Assembly: GCF_000300975.2 (NCBI RefSeq)
Contig: NZ_AEEC02000005.1
Location: 62,001 to 126,000 of the forward strand
Reading direction: 5' to 3'
Origin: Herbaspirillum frisingense GSF30
GTDB lineage: Bacteria > Pseudomonadota > Gammaproteobacteria > Burkholderiales > Burkholderiaceae_D
Length of the DNA: 64,000 nt
Below, piece by piece: positions 16,195-23,749 of the stretch; the first letter of the stretch is position 1; each line of letters starts with the position of its first letter. Position numbers and translations under genes: made by a program. The notes beneath the pieces are model-generated. The model worked only from the letters and a program-made list of their open reading frames with translations, was not told the origin of the DNA and did no database searches.

Positions 16195-17817
16195 ATGGAC
16201 GACAACAGCAAGAACAACAACGAGCTTCTCCTCAGCGCCAGCGACACTGCCGGCCTGATGGAATGCATGAAACGCGGCGCCAGCCGACGCGATATTCTCA
16301 AGATGCTGCTGGCAGGCGGCATGCAGGCGACATTGGCGGGCGGCCTGGCCAGTAGCGCCATCACTGCCTATGCCCAGACGCCACGGCGTGGCGGCCGGCT
16401 GCGGGTTGGCGGCGATACCGCCTCGGTCAGCGATACGCTGGACCCGGCCAAGCAGTCCAACAAGACCGATTATTCGCGCGGCACCATGCTCTACAACGGC
16501 CTGACCGTACTGGATGCCACGCTCACGCCGCAACCGGCGCTGGCCGAATCCTTCAGCAGCAAGGATGCCAAGGTATGGGTATTCAAGCTGCGTCGTGGCG
16601 TCACCTTCCACGACGGCAAGCCGCTGGCGCCGGCCGACGTCGTGTTCTCGCTGATCCGGCACAAGGACCCGGCCACCGCCTCCAAGGCCAAGACCCTGGC
16701 CGACCAGATCGACAGCGTCAAGGAGACCGGCCCCAATGAAGTGACCGTTACCCTGGTGGCGCCCAATGCCGATCTGCCGGTGATCGTCGGGACCTTCCAC
16801 TTCCATATCGTCAAGGCCGGCACCACGGATTTCAGCGCGGGCATCGGCACCGGCCCTTACAAGCTCAAGGAATTCAACCCGGGCATCCGTTCGGTGGTGG
16901 TCCGCAACGACAATTACTGGATTCCCGGCAAGCCCTATCTGGACGAGATCGAGTATGTCGGCATCGGCGATGAGAGTGCGCGCGTCAATGCACTGCTCTC
17001 GGGCGGGATGGATCTGGTAGCGAACCTCAATCCGCGCTCCATCGAACGGGTCAAGGGCAGTCCCGGCTTTGCGGTACTGGAAACGCAGTCGGGCGCCTAC
17101 ACCGACCTCATCCTGCGCAAGGATGTGGGTCCCGGCAGCAATCCGGATTTCGTGCTGGCCATGAAGTATCTGATGGACCGCGAACTGATGCGCAAGAACA
17201 TCGCCCGTGGTCATGCCGTGCTGGGTAACGACCAGCCCATCGACCCCACCAACCGGTTTTTCCTCGCTGGTCTTCCACAACGCCAGATGGACCTGGACAA
17301 GGCAAAGTACCATCTGCAGAAATCCGGCGTGAGCGGCAAGGTGCCGATCGCCTGTTCGGTGGCAGCAATGTATTCGGTCGATATCGCCACGGTGATGCAG
17401 CAAACCGCGCAGCGCATCGGGCTGGAACTGGAACTCAAGCGCCTGCCGCCGGAGGGTTACTGGTCCAACCAGTGGCTCAACAACCCGGTCGGATTCGGCA
17501 ACGTCAACCCACGTCCAAGTGCCGATGTGTTGCTGACGCAATTCTTCCAGTCCCAGGCGGCGTGGAACGAATCACGGTTCAAGAGCGAGAAGTTCGACCA
17601 GTTGCTGACCGCGGCCCGGGCAGAGATTGATCTGGGCAAGCGCAAGCAGATGTATGGCGACATGCAGACCCTCATCCATGAACAAGCCGGCATCGGCATC
17701 CCGATGTTCCTGGCCAGCCTGGACGGCTACAGCAGCAAGCTCAAAGGCCTCTCGCCCATCCCGCTGGGGGGCATGATGGGATATTCCTTTGCCGAGCATG
17801 TCTGGCTGGACGCCTGA
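16195..17817 (+). CDS. Tat-exported peptide/nickel-type ABC substrate-binding protein
   Basis: A 540-residue periplasmic SBP_bac_5 protein (DppA/OppA fold). The N-terminus carries a twin-arginine signal (S-R-R-D-I-L-K-M-L, about residues 29-37) followed by a hydrophobic stretch ending A-Y-A-Q; Tat export implies folding in the cytoplasm. Typical family blocks follow: P-A-L-A-E-S-F, V-T-F-H-D-G-K-P-L-A-P-A-D-V-V-F-S, G-T-G-P-Y-K-L and N-D-N-Y-W. GGGAG precedes the ATG by about 8 bases. No permease or ATPase gene is next to it: the upstream gene is a HAD hydrolase and the downstream gene is on the other strand, so the protein must use a transporter encoded elsewhere or act alone. Ligand unknown. 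Confidence 0.87.
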   Translation: MDDNSKNNNELLLSASDTAGLMECMKRGASRRDILKMLLAGGMQATLAGGLASSAITAYAQTPRRGGRLRVGGDTASVSDTLDPAKQSNKTDYSRGTMLYNGLTVLDATLTPQPALAESFSSKDAKVWVFKLRRGVTFHDGKPLAPADVVFSLIRHKDPATASKAKTLADQIDSVKETGPNEVTVTLVAPNADLPVIVGTFHFHIVKAGTTDFSAGIGTGPYKLKEFNPGIRSVVVRNDNYWIPGKPYLDEIEYVGIGDESARVNALLSGGMDLVANLNPRSIERVKGSPGFAVLETQSGAYTDLILRKDVGPGSNPDFVLAMKYLMDRELMRKNIARGHAVLGNDQPIDPTNRFFLAGLPQRQMDLDKAKYHLQKSGVSGKVPIACSVAAMYSVDIATVMQQTAQRIGLELELKRLPPEGYWSNQWLNNPVGFGNVNPRPSADVLLTQFFQSQAAWNESRFKSEKFDQLLTAARAEIDLGKRKQMYGDMQTLIHEQAGIGIPMFLASLDGYSSKLKGLSPIPLGGMMGYSFAEHVWLDA

Positions 17818-17873
17818 GCAAGACTTGCGGTGATCCGGGGCGCGTCGCCTGCAAGGGGCGCGCCCTGTGACCT

Positions 17874-19589
17874 TCAGGCCGCCGCTTCTTCGCGCATCTG
17901 GCCGATCACGAAACCCAGCAGCTGCGGCTCCGCCAATGGGCGGCTGTAGAAGTAGCCCTGGATTTCATCGCAACCCAGGCGCTTGAGCCATTCGCGCTGC
18001 TGCACCGTTTCCACGCCCTCGGCAATGACCTTGATGTCCAGCGTATGGCCCAGGCCGATGACCGCCTGCACGATGGCAGCGTCCTGCGAACTGGGGCGTA
18101 GCTGGCTGACAAAGGAGCGGTCGACCTTGAGCTTGTCGATGGGGAAGCGTTTCAGGTAGGCCAGGCTGGAATAGCCGGTGCCGAAATCGTCGATCGACAG
18201 CTTCAGTCCCAGTGCACGCAGTTCGTGCAAGAGTTGCACGGCGGCCTCGGTATGCTCCATGACGGCGCCTTCGGTGATTTCCAGTTCCAGGCAGGCGGGA
18301 TTGATGCCGGTGCGTGCCAGCAGCGCCTGCATGCGCGCCAGGAAATCGGGGTGGCCGAAGTGGCGCGCCGAGATGTTCACGGCCACCACCATGTCGCGTC
18401 CGCTCAGGTTGCGCAGCGCGTGGATCTGGGCACAGGCACGTTCCAGCACCCATTCCCCGATGGCGATCACCAGGCCGGATTCCTCGGCCACGGGGATGAA
18501 ATCGCCCGGCGGCACCAGCTGGCCCTGGCGACGCCAGCGCACCAGCGCCTCGAATCCGACCAGGCTGCCGTCCTGCAGCGATTGCTGGGGTTGCAGGTGC
18601 AGTTCCAGTTCGTTGCGTTCCAGGGCGTGTACCAGTTGGGCCTCCAGTTCGACCCGGGCCACCGCTTCGGCGTTGAGCGCTTCCGAATAGGCCACCAGCA
18701 TGTTGCCACCCTGTGCGCGGGCCGATTGCAGCGCGGCGTCGGCATTGCGCAGCAGTTGCACGGCGTCGCCGCCATGACGCGGATACTCGGCCGCTCCCAG
18801 GCTCAGGTTGGAATAGACTTCGTGGGCGCGGCAGCTGAAAGGCCGCTGCATGCCGGCCTGCAGGGCCACCAGCGCCCGCGAGAAATCCTCGGAGTCCGCA
18901 TGGTGGCGATACAGGATCACGAAATTGGCGCCATCCAGGCGGAAGACCTCGCCATGATAGGCCCCGGCAATGCTGCGCAGACGGGATGCGATATCGGTGA
19001 TCATGGCGTCGGCGAATTCATGGCCGTAGGCGCCGATGACCCGTTCGAAGCGATCGACGCTACCCAGCACCAGGGTATGGCCGCGGCCACGCAGGTGCAG
19101 CACGCGGTGTTCCAGCGAGCGGCGGTGCGCCAGACCGGTCAGCGGATCGTGCGCTGCCTGGTGTGCCAGCGCGTCTTCGGAGCGGAAGCGGGCGCGGATG
19201 TGATACATCATGAACAGCGCCGTGGCCAGTGCCAGCAGATTGAACCAGTGCACCAGACGGGCGATGCGGTTCAGGTTCAGATCCACCATGCCGCCCTCGC
19301 GCAGCAGTTCGGTCACGTCATGCATGCCCATGCCATTGAGGGTCCAGTGCACCAGGGGATCGGCGGCATGGCGGATGTTTTCCACGGTGTTCTGCATGAC
19401 CATGGACAGGCTGGCGCCGCACGCCACGACCAGGGTAAGCAAGAGGTAGATGGGCCAGCGTGAATGACGGGCCAGGCGTTGCCGCAGGCTGATCTCCTGG
19501 GCTGCCGGTGCGATTGCGGTCACCAGACTGCGCAGGCTGTCTTTCCAGCGGCGTGGCATGGCTTGGGTCTGCTGCATCAGATTTTCCAT
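17874..19589 (-). CDS. Membrane EAL phosphodiesterase with degenerate GGDEF
   Basis: A 571-residue inner-membrane protein. Two helices (about 52-72 W-P-I-Y-L-L-L-T-L-V-V and about 115-135 W-F-N-L-L-A-L-A-T-A) enclose a short periplasmic loop; then a GGDEF-fold domain whose signature reads R-L-D-G-A-N-F instead of R-x-G-G-D-E-F, and a full EAL domain (F-E-A-L-V-R-W, E-I-T-E-G-A-V-M-E, D-D-F-G-T-G-Y-S-S, A-E-G-V-E-T). It should hydrolyse c-di-GMP and not make it; the inactive GGDEF may bind GTP as a switch. The start ATG at 19589 is 13 bp after the stop of the receiver gene at 19603, so the two are co-transcribed. The longer frame to 19649 overlaps that gene and was rejected. Confidence 0.9.
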   Translation of the reverse strand: MENLMQQTQAMPRRWKDSLRSLVTAIAPAAQEISLRQRLARHSRWPIYLLLTLVVACGASLSMVMQNTVENIRHAADPLVHWTLNGMGMHDVTELLREGGMVDLNLNRIARLVHWFNLLALATALFMMYHIRARFRSEDALAHQAAHDPLTGLAHRRSLEHRVLHLRGRGHTLVLGSVDRFERVIGAYGHEFADAMITDIASRLRSIAGAYHGEVFRLDGANFVILYRHHADSEDFSRALVALQAGMQRPFSCRAHEVYSNLSLGAAEYPRHGGDAVQLLRNADAALQSARAQGGNMLVAYSEALNAEAVARVELEAQLVHALERNELELHLQPQQSLQDGSLVGFEALVRWRRQGQLVPPGDFIPVAEESGLVIAIGEWVLERACAQIHALRNLSGRDMVVAVNISARHFGHPDFLARMQALLARTGINPACLELEITEGAVMEHTEAAVQLLHELRALGLKLSIDDFGTGYSSLAYLKRFPIDKLKVDRSFVSQLRPSSQDAAIVQAVIGLGHTLDIKVIAEGVETVQQREWLKRLGCDEIQGYFYSRPLAEPQLLGFVIGQMREEAAA

Positions 19590-19602
19590 CTTCCCCCCCG
19601 GG

Positions 19603-19971
19603 TCATTGCTTGAGTAGAGTTTCCACCGTCTGCAGCATCTCGTCGCCATCGAAGGGCTTGCCGAGGAAGGCCGAGCGGCCGGCCGCCACCACCCGCGCCG
19701 CTACCGCCACGGTGGGATACGACGTGATTACCACCACCGGCATGGCCAGTTGGCGGCCGCGCAGCCATTCCAGCAATTCCACGCCGCTCATGCCGGGCAT
19801 CTGGACATCGGTGACGATGCAATCCATGGCTTCATAGGCTTGTTCGGCGACAAAGTCGTCGGCGCTGGCGTGACATTGCACCGTCCATCCCATTGAGCGC
19901 ATCAGCGCCGAGAGGGCCTCGCGCATGGAGGCGTCATCATCGATTACGGCAATCTTGCTTGGCTGGTTCAC
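19603..19971 (-). CDS. Single-domain response regulator (CheY/FixJ-receiver type)
   Basis: A 122-residue stand-alone receiver: acidic pocket V-I-D-D-D-A (residues 9-14), phosphoacceptor Asp55 in T-D-V-Q-M-P-G, switch Thr/Ser near 83 (I-T-S-Y), Lys105 in L-G-K-P-F. There is no output domain. The sequence is of the FixJ/TodT receiver type, like the full-length regulator 200 bp upstream, so it could compete for or pass on phosphate from the same kinase (20831). It forms a two-gene unit with the EAL protein, suggesting that the kinase pathway ends in c-di-GMP control. A CATAC-N4-GTATG palindrome lies 109 bp upstream of the start. Confidence 0.9.
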   Translation of the reverse strand: MNQPSKIAVIDDDASMREALSALMRSMGWTVQCHASADDFVAEQAYEAMDCIVTDVQMPGMSGVELLEWLRGRQLAMPVVVITSYPTVAVAARVVAAGRSAFLGKPFDGDEMLQTVETLLKQ

Positions 19972-20079
19972 TGCATTCCCTTGGCGATGCCGGCTCGAAG
20001 CGCCGGCCTGTCTTCTGCATCCGCATGGATGAGACGAATTCTTGATTGCAGGTTATCAAGCCCGGGCCGGGGCGGGAAT

Positions 20080-20093
20080 CATACATTGGTATG
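20080..20093. promoter_or_regulatory. Palindromic operator candidate, copy 1
   Basis: CATACATTGGTATG, which extends to the perfect 6-bp-arm palindrome TCATAC-ATTG-GTATGA. It lies in the gap upstream of the receiver-EAL operon. A near-identical palindrome occurs at 22151-22164. Both flank the FixJ-type regulator gene, a plausible binder. Confidence 0.5.
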
Positions 20094-20168
20094 AGCGGGG
20101 GTAAGACGGGCGCCGACACGCCATTCGGCCTGGCCGGCCGGCGCCCTGCCGTGGCATTGCGCCAGGCT

Positions 20169-20834
20169 TCAGGCGCGCGGCTTGAGCCCTTGCTGCTCCA
20201 GGGCCTGACCCATGCGCACCAGGTCGGCGAAGGAACGTGCCTGCATCTTCTTCATGGCGTGGCCGCGATGGATCTTCACCGTCACCTCGCTGGTGCCAAG
20301 CTCTCCGGCGATCTGCTTGTTCAGGAGCCCGCTGACGGCCAGCCACATGACTTCGGCCTCGCGCGGCGTCAGGCTGGCATAGCGTGCCTGCAGGCCGGTA
20401 CGCGCCAGGCGCTGCTCCAGCTGCAGCCGGTCCTTCTCGTGGGCGGTGGCCACGGCGTCCAGCAAGTCCTGCTCGCGGAAAGGTTTGGTCAGGAAATCGA
20501 TGGCACCGGCCTTCATGGCCCGCACGCTCATGGGGATGTCGCCATGGCCAGTCATCAGGATCACCGGCATGTCCACGCCGCTGCGCACCAGTTCGGCCTG
20601 CACATCCAGCCCGCTCACGCCCTGCAGACGGACATCCAGCAGCAGGCAGGATGGACTGCTCTGGATCGGACGCTGCTGGAATTCGATGGCACTGGCATAA
20701 CCGAACACCTGCAGGCCCACCGAGCGCAGCAGGCTGTCCAGCGCCTCGCGCAGGGCCGGGTCGTCGTCGACGATATATACCACCGGCACCGCGGGTGCGG
20801 ACTCGGCAGCGGCTACGCGCGCCACCGAACTCAT
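20169..20834 (-). CDS. FixJ/StyR-family response regulator
   Basis: A 221-residue DNA-binding response regulator. The receiver (about 17-130) has V-D-D-D-P, phosphoacceptor Asp67 in L-L-L-D-V-R-L, M-T-G-H-G-D-I-P and L-T-K-P-F; the output is a LuxR-type helix-turn-helix (about 150-210) with L-T-P-R-E-A-E-V-M and N-K-Q-I-A-G-E-L-G-T-S-E-V-T-V-K. The start overlaps the end of the kinase gene by 4 bases (ATGA), so they form a translationally coupled two-component pair. It probably controls nearby promoters, including the receiver-EAL unit and possibly the divergent MocR gene. The inducing signal cannot be told. Confidence 0.92.
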   Translation of the reverse strand: MSSVARVAAAESAPAVPVVYIVDDDPALREALDSLLRSVGLQVFGYASAIEFQQRPIQSSPSCLLLDVRLQGVSGLDVQAELVRSGVDMPVILMTGHGDIPMSVRAMKAGAIDFLTKPFREQDLLDAVATAHEKDRLQLEQRLARTGLQARYASLTPREAEVMWLAVSGLLNKQIAGELGTSEVTVKIHRGHAMKKMQARSFADLVRMGQALEQQGLKPRA

Positions 20835-21907
20835 TGTTCATCTCCCTGGATCGGCGGCAGCTGGACAGTCATCAAGGCTCCTTGTGGCTTGCGATGGGCG
20901 GCGACGATGCTGCCGCCTAGCGATTCGAGGATGGAGCGGCAGATCGCCAGACCCATGCCCATGCCCTCTTTCTTGGTGGTGAAGAAGGCGGCGAACAACT
21001 TCTTGAGCTGCTCTTCGCTGAATCCGGGACCGTTGTCGGCCACTTCGATAAAGAGCATGCCTTCCGGCGTGAGGCCGCAACGCACTTCGATCACCGGCGC
21101 AATGGTTCGCGCCTCGTGCATGGCCTGGGCTGCGTTCATGACCAGATTGATCAGCACCTGCTGCAATTGCACCTTGTCGGCCAGCACGGCCGGCAATCCC
21201 GTCGGCAGGTCCAGCCTCAACTTCACATGCAGGCGCTGCAATTCGCGGCCCAGCAGGTCGCAGCTTTCCGCGCTGATCTGGCTCACATCCAGCGGCACGA
21301 AGGTCGGAGCCGAGGGCCGCGCCATGCTGCGGATGCGCTGGATCACCTCGCTGGCCCGTTTGGCGTTCTGCTGCATGGCATCGACCGCGCGTCGCACTTC
21401 CTCCAGTACCGGTTCCTCACGGTTGAGCCAGCGCAGGCCGGCCTGGCCGTGGGTGACGATGGCCGCCAGCGGCTGATTGACTTCGTGGGCGATGGTGGCG
21501 GTGAGTTCACCCAGGGTGCTCACCCGACTGGCGTGGGCCAGCTGGCTGCGGGCCTGGTTCAGGGCTTCTTCCCGTTGCAGCAGGGCAATGGTCGCATCCT
21601 GCCCCTTGACGGCCAGAAATCCGGTAATGGCGATGGCGGCCAGACTGACCAGGCAACGGGTCAGGGCCGCCTCGTCCTTGAAGAAACCATGGGAGATCAG
21701 ATAAGCGAGCAGAGTCAGGCCCATGCAGAACAGCATCACGGCGATCACGCCGCGCCGTGGCCAGATCCAGACCGACATCAGCACCACGCCGACGTAGAGC
21801 ACGGCAATGGCCACGTCCAGCTCGGTGAGTGCATCCACGGCAAAGATCGCTACCGTCAGTGCCGCGGCCGCGGCCGGTACTGCCGGCGAACGATTGAATC
21901 GGTACAT
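20831..21907 (-). CDS. Membrane sensor histidine kinase (FixL/TtrS-like core)
   Basis: A 358-residue kinase. Four hydrophobic helices fill residues 8-102 with almost no periplasmic loops, so it may sense within the membrane or through redox state. Next come a short coiled coil (Q-R-E-E-A-L-N-Q-A-R), the phosphoacceptor box A-H-E-V-N-Q-P-L-A-A-I (His141), N box N-L-V-M-N-A-A-Q-A, G1 D-N-G-P-G-F and G2 G-M-G-L-A-I. This H-box type goes with FixJ/StyR regulators, one of which is coupled directly downstream. The ATG at 21907 has GGGGAG five bases upstream; the frame running to 22066 has no homology. It is divergent from a MocR gene. Confidence 0.92.
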   Translation of the reverse strand: MYRFNRSPAVPAAAAALTVAIFAVDALTELDVAIAVLYVGVVLMSVWIWPRRGVIAVMLFCMGLTLLAYLISHGFFKDEAALTRCLVSLAAIAITGFLAVKGQDATIALLQREEALNQARSQLAHASRVSTLGELTATIAHEVNQPLAAIVTHGQAGLRWLNREEPVLEEVRRAVDAMQQNAKRASEVIQRIRSMARPSAPTFVPLDVSQISAESCDLLGRELQRLHVKLRLDLPTGLPAVLADKVQLQQVLINLVMNAAQAMHEARTIAPVIEVRCGLTPEGMLFIEVADNGPGFSEEQLKKLFAAFFTTKKEGMGMGLAICRSILESLGGSIVAAHRKPQGALMTVQLPPIQGDEQ

Positions 21908-22150
21908 ACTGCTCCCCCCTGCTGGCTTGCCTGTTTTTATGTGGACCGGTTGTGGTCCCTGAATGATGGTCAGGACCGCGGATGGCGATCCTTCCTTCCG
22001 GACGCGAGTATATAACCTGCAGGGCGGACAAAGCACATGTATTACACCAAAGTATAGGGTGCCCATCGGATGAAAACCGGCCGCTGGCGCAGGCCTGGAG
22101 CGGGGCCGCTCTCATGGCATGGGGAAGCGTGGGTGAAACCGGCAAGCGTC

Positions 22151-22164
22151 CATACCTTCGTATG
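22151..22164. promoter_or_regulatory. Palindromic operator candidate, copy 2
   Basis: CATACCTTCGTATG with the same following A as copy 1 (20080-20093); 13 of 15 aligned bases agree. It lies in the gap between the divergent kinase and MocR genes, 65 bp before the MocR start. Confidence 0.5.
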
Positions 22165-22228
22165 ATTGGCGTCCTGACAGCGCGGTCCTAGGATGCGTCC
22201 ATCCGATTGCTTTGCTACGGGAAAACCC

Positions 22229-23749
22229 ATGAAGCTCTACGAAACCCTCGCCGACACCATCCGGCGCCAGATCCAGGAAGGCGTGATGCTGCCGGGCGAG
22301 AAGATTCCTTCCGTCCGTCGCGCCAGCCAGCAATACCACCTGAGCATTTCCACGGTGATCCGGGCCTTCCTGCTGCTGGAGAGTCAGGGACTGATCGAGA
22401 GCCGCCCGCAGTCGGGCTATTTCGTACGCATGCGCCAGGCAGCGGCCTGCCCGCCCGGCCCCGTGCCGATACCGGCGCGCCCCGCTTGCCTGCCAGTGCC
22501 ACCTGCGGATGCCACGCCGGCAGCGCTGGTGCTGCACAATCTGCGCTCCATCAACTGCAATGCCCGCATCCCGCTGGGTTCGCCCTACCCCGACCCGGCG
22601 CTGTTCCCGTCGGCGCGCATCACGCAGCTGGCACAGGGCTTCTACAAGCGCCGCGAACAGCGCGAACTGATCGGCACCTTGCCACCCGGCAACCTCGACC
22701 TGATCCGCCAGATCGCGCGTCGCCATCTGGAGACCGGACTGCCGGTCCAGGCCAGCGAAATCATCATCACCCAGGGCGCCACCGAAGCCCTGCAGCTGTG
22801 CCTGCAGGCCATCGCCCGGCCGGGTGCGGCCATCGCCGTGGAGTCTCCGACCTACTACGCCCTGCTGCACGCCATCGAACGTGCGGGCATGCGCGCCCTG
22901 CCCATCCCGACCGATCCCGGCCAGGGCATCGACCTGCCTTCGCTGGACCGTGCCCTGGCCAGTGGCGAGGTGGCCGGTGCGGTGGTGATGAGCAACTTCC
23001 AGAATCCTCTGGGCTACCTGATGCCAGACTCGCGCAAGCAGGCGCTGGTGCGACTGATGGCTTCCTACCAGTTGCCGCTGGTGGAAAACGACGTCTATGG
23101 CGAACTGCACTACAGCGACCAGCGCCCACGCCCGGCCAAGAGCTACGACGAGCAGGGACTGGTGTTGTATTGCAGTTCCTTCTCCAAGAGTCTCACCCCG
23201 GAGCAGCACATCGGCTGGACCATGCCGGGCCGCTATCGGCAGGCCGTGGAGCAGCTCAAGTTCCTCAACACCGTGAGCATGCCCACCCACCCCCAGCGGG
23301 CGGTGGCGGAATACCTGCAGAACGAGGGCTATGATTTCCATCTGCGGCGGCTGCGCAAATTGCTGATGCAACGCGAACGCATCATGCGTTCGGCGGTGTT
23401 GCGGTTCTTCCCCGCCGGCACCCACTGCTCGCAGCCGCAGGGGGGCTATCTGCTGTGGGTCAGCCTGCCGCGCTCGGTGCGGGCAATCGAACTGCACGCG
23501 CGCGCCCAGGAGGCCGGCATCAGCGTGGCGCCGGGTGACATGTTCAGCAGCGATCCGGCCTTCCATCACTGCATCCGCCTGAACTACAGCTTCCCGTGGG
23601 AACGCGACGTCGAAGCAGCCGTGCGCACCCTGGGTGAACTCTGTCACGACATAGTCGCCAGCGCAGGCCGTGCCGAGCGGGAGATGCAAGCGGGACTGAG
23701 CACTATGGCCTTTCAGCCGCCCGCCACCGGACTGATCAGCGCCAGATGA
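22229..23749 (+). CDS. MocR-type GntR regulator with aminotransferase domain
   Basis: A 506-residue transcription factor: N-terminal winged helix (about 1-72, I-R-R-Q-I-Q-E-G-V-M-L-P-G-E and S-V-R-R-A-S-Q-Q-Y-H-L-S) fused to a class-I aminotransferase-like domain (about 105-480). The pyridoxal-phosphate lysine is in S-S-F-S-K-S-L-T-P, with upstream M-S-N-F-Q-N-P-L-G and V-E-N-D-V-Y-G-E-L. MocR proteins use PLP or an amino compound to control genes of vitamin B6, GABA or amino-acid metabolism. ATG 22229 has GGGA about 6 bases upstream. Its 3' end overlaps the convergent GGDEF-EAL gene by 37 bp. No metabolic gene is divergent to it, so its target is unclear. Confidence 0.9.
   Translation: MKLYETLADTIRRQIQEGVMLPGEKIPSVRRASQQYHLSISTVIRAFLLLESQGLIESRPQSGYFVRMRQAAACPPGPVPIPARPACLPVPPADATPAALVLHNLRSINCNARIPLGSPYPDPALFPSARITQLAQGFYKRREQRELIGTLPPGNLDLIRQIARRHLETGLPVQASEIIITQGATEALQLCLQAIARPGAAIAVESPTYYALLHAIERAGMRALPIPTDPGQGIDLPSLDRALASGEVAGAVVMSNFQNPLGYLMPDSRKQALVRLMASYQLPLVENDVYGELHYSDQRPRPAKSYDEQGLVLYCSSFSKSLTPEQHIGWTMPGRYRQAVEQLKFLNTVSMPTHPQRAVAEYLQNEGYDFHLRRLRKLLMQRERIMRSAVLRFFPAGTHCSQPQGGYLLWVSLPRSVRAIELHARAQEAGISVAPGDMFSSDPAFHHCIRLNYSFPWERDVEAAVRTLGELCHDIVASAGRAEREMQAGLSTMAFQPPATGLISAR

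Noticed and set aside
17838-17865. GGGCGCG / CGCGCCC hairpin between the solute-binding protein and EAL genes
   Set aside because: Only 7 bp with a 14-base loop and no T-tract; not strong enough to call a terminator.
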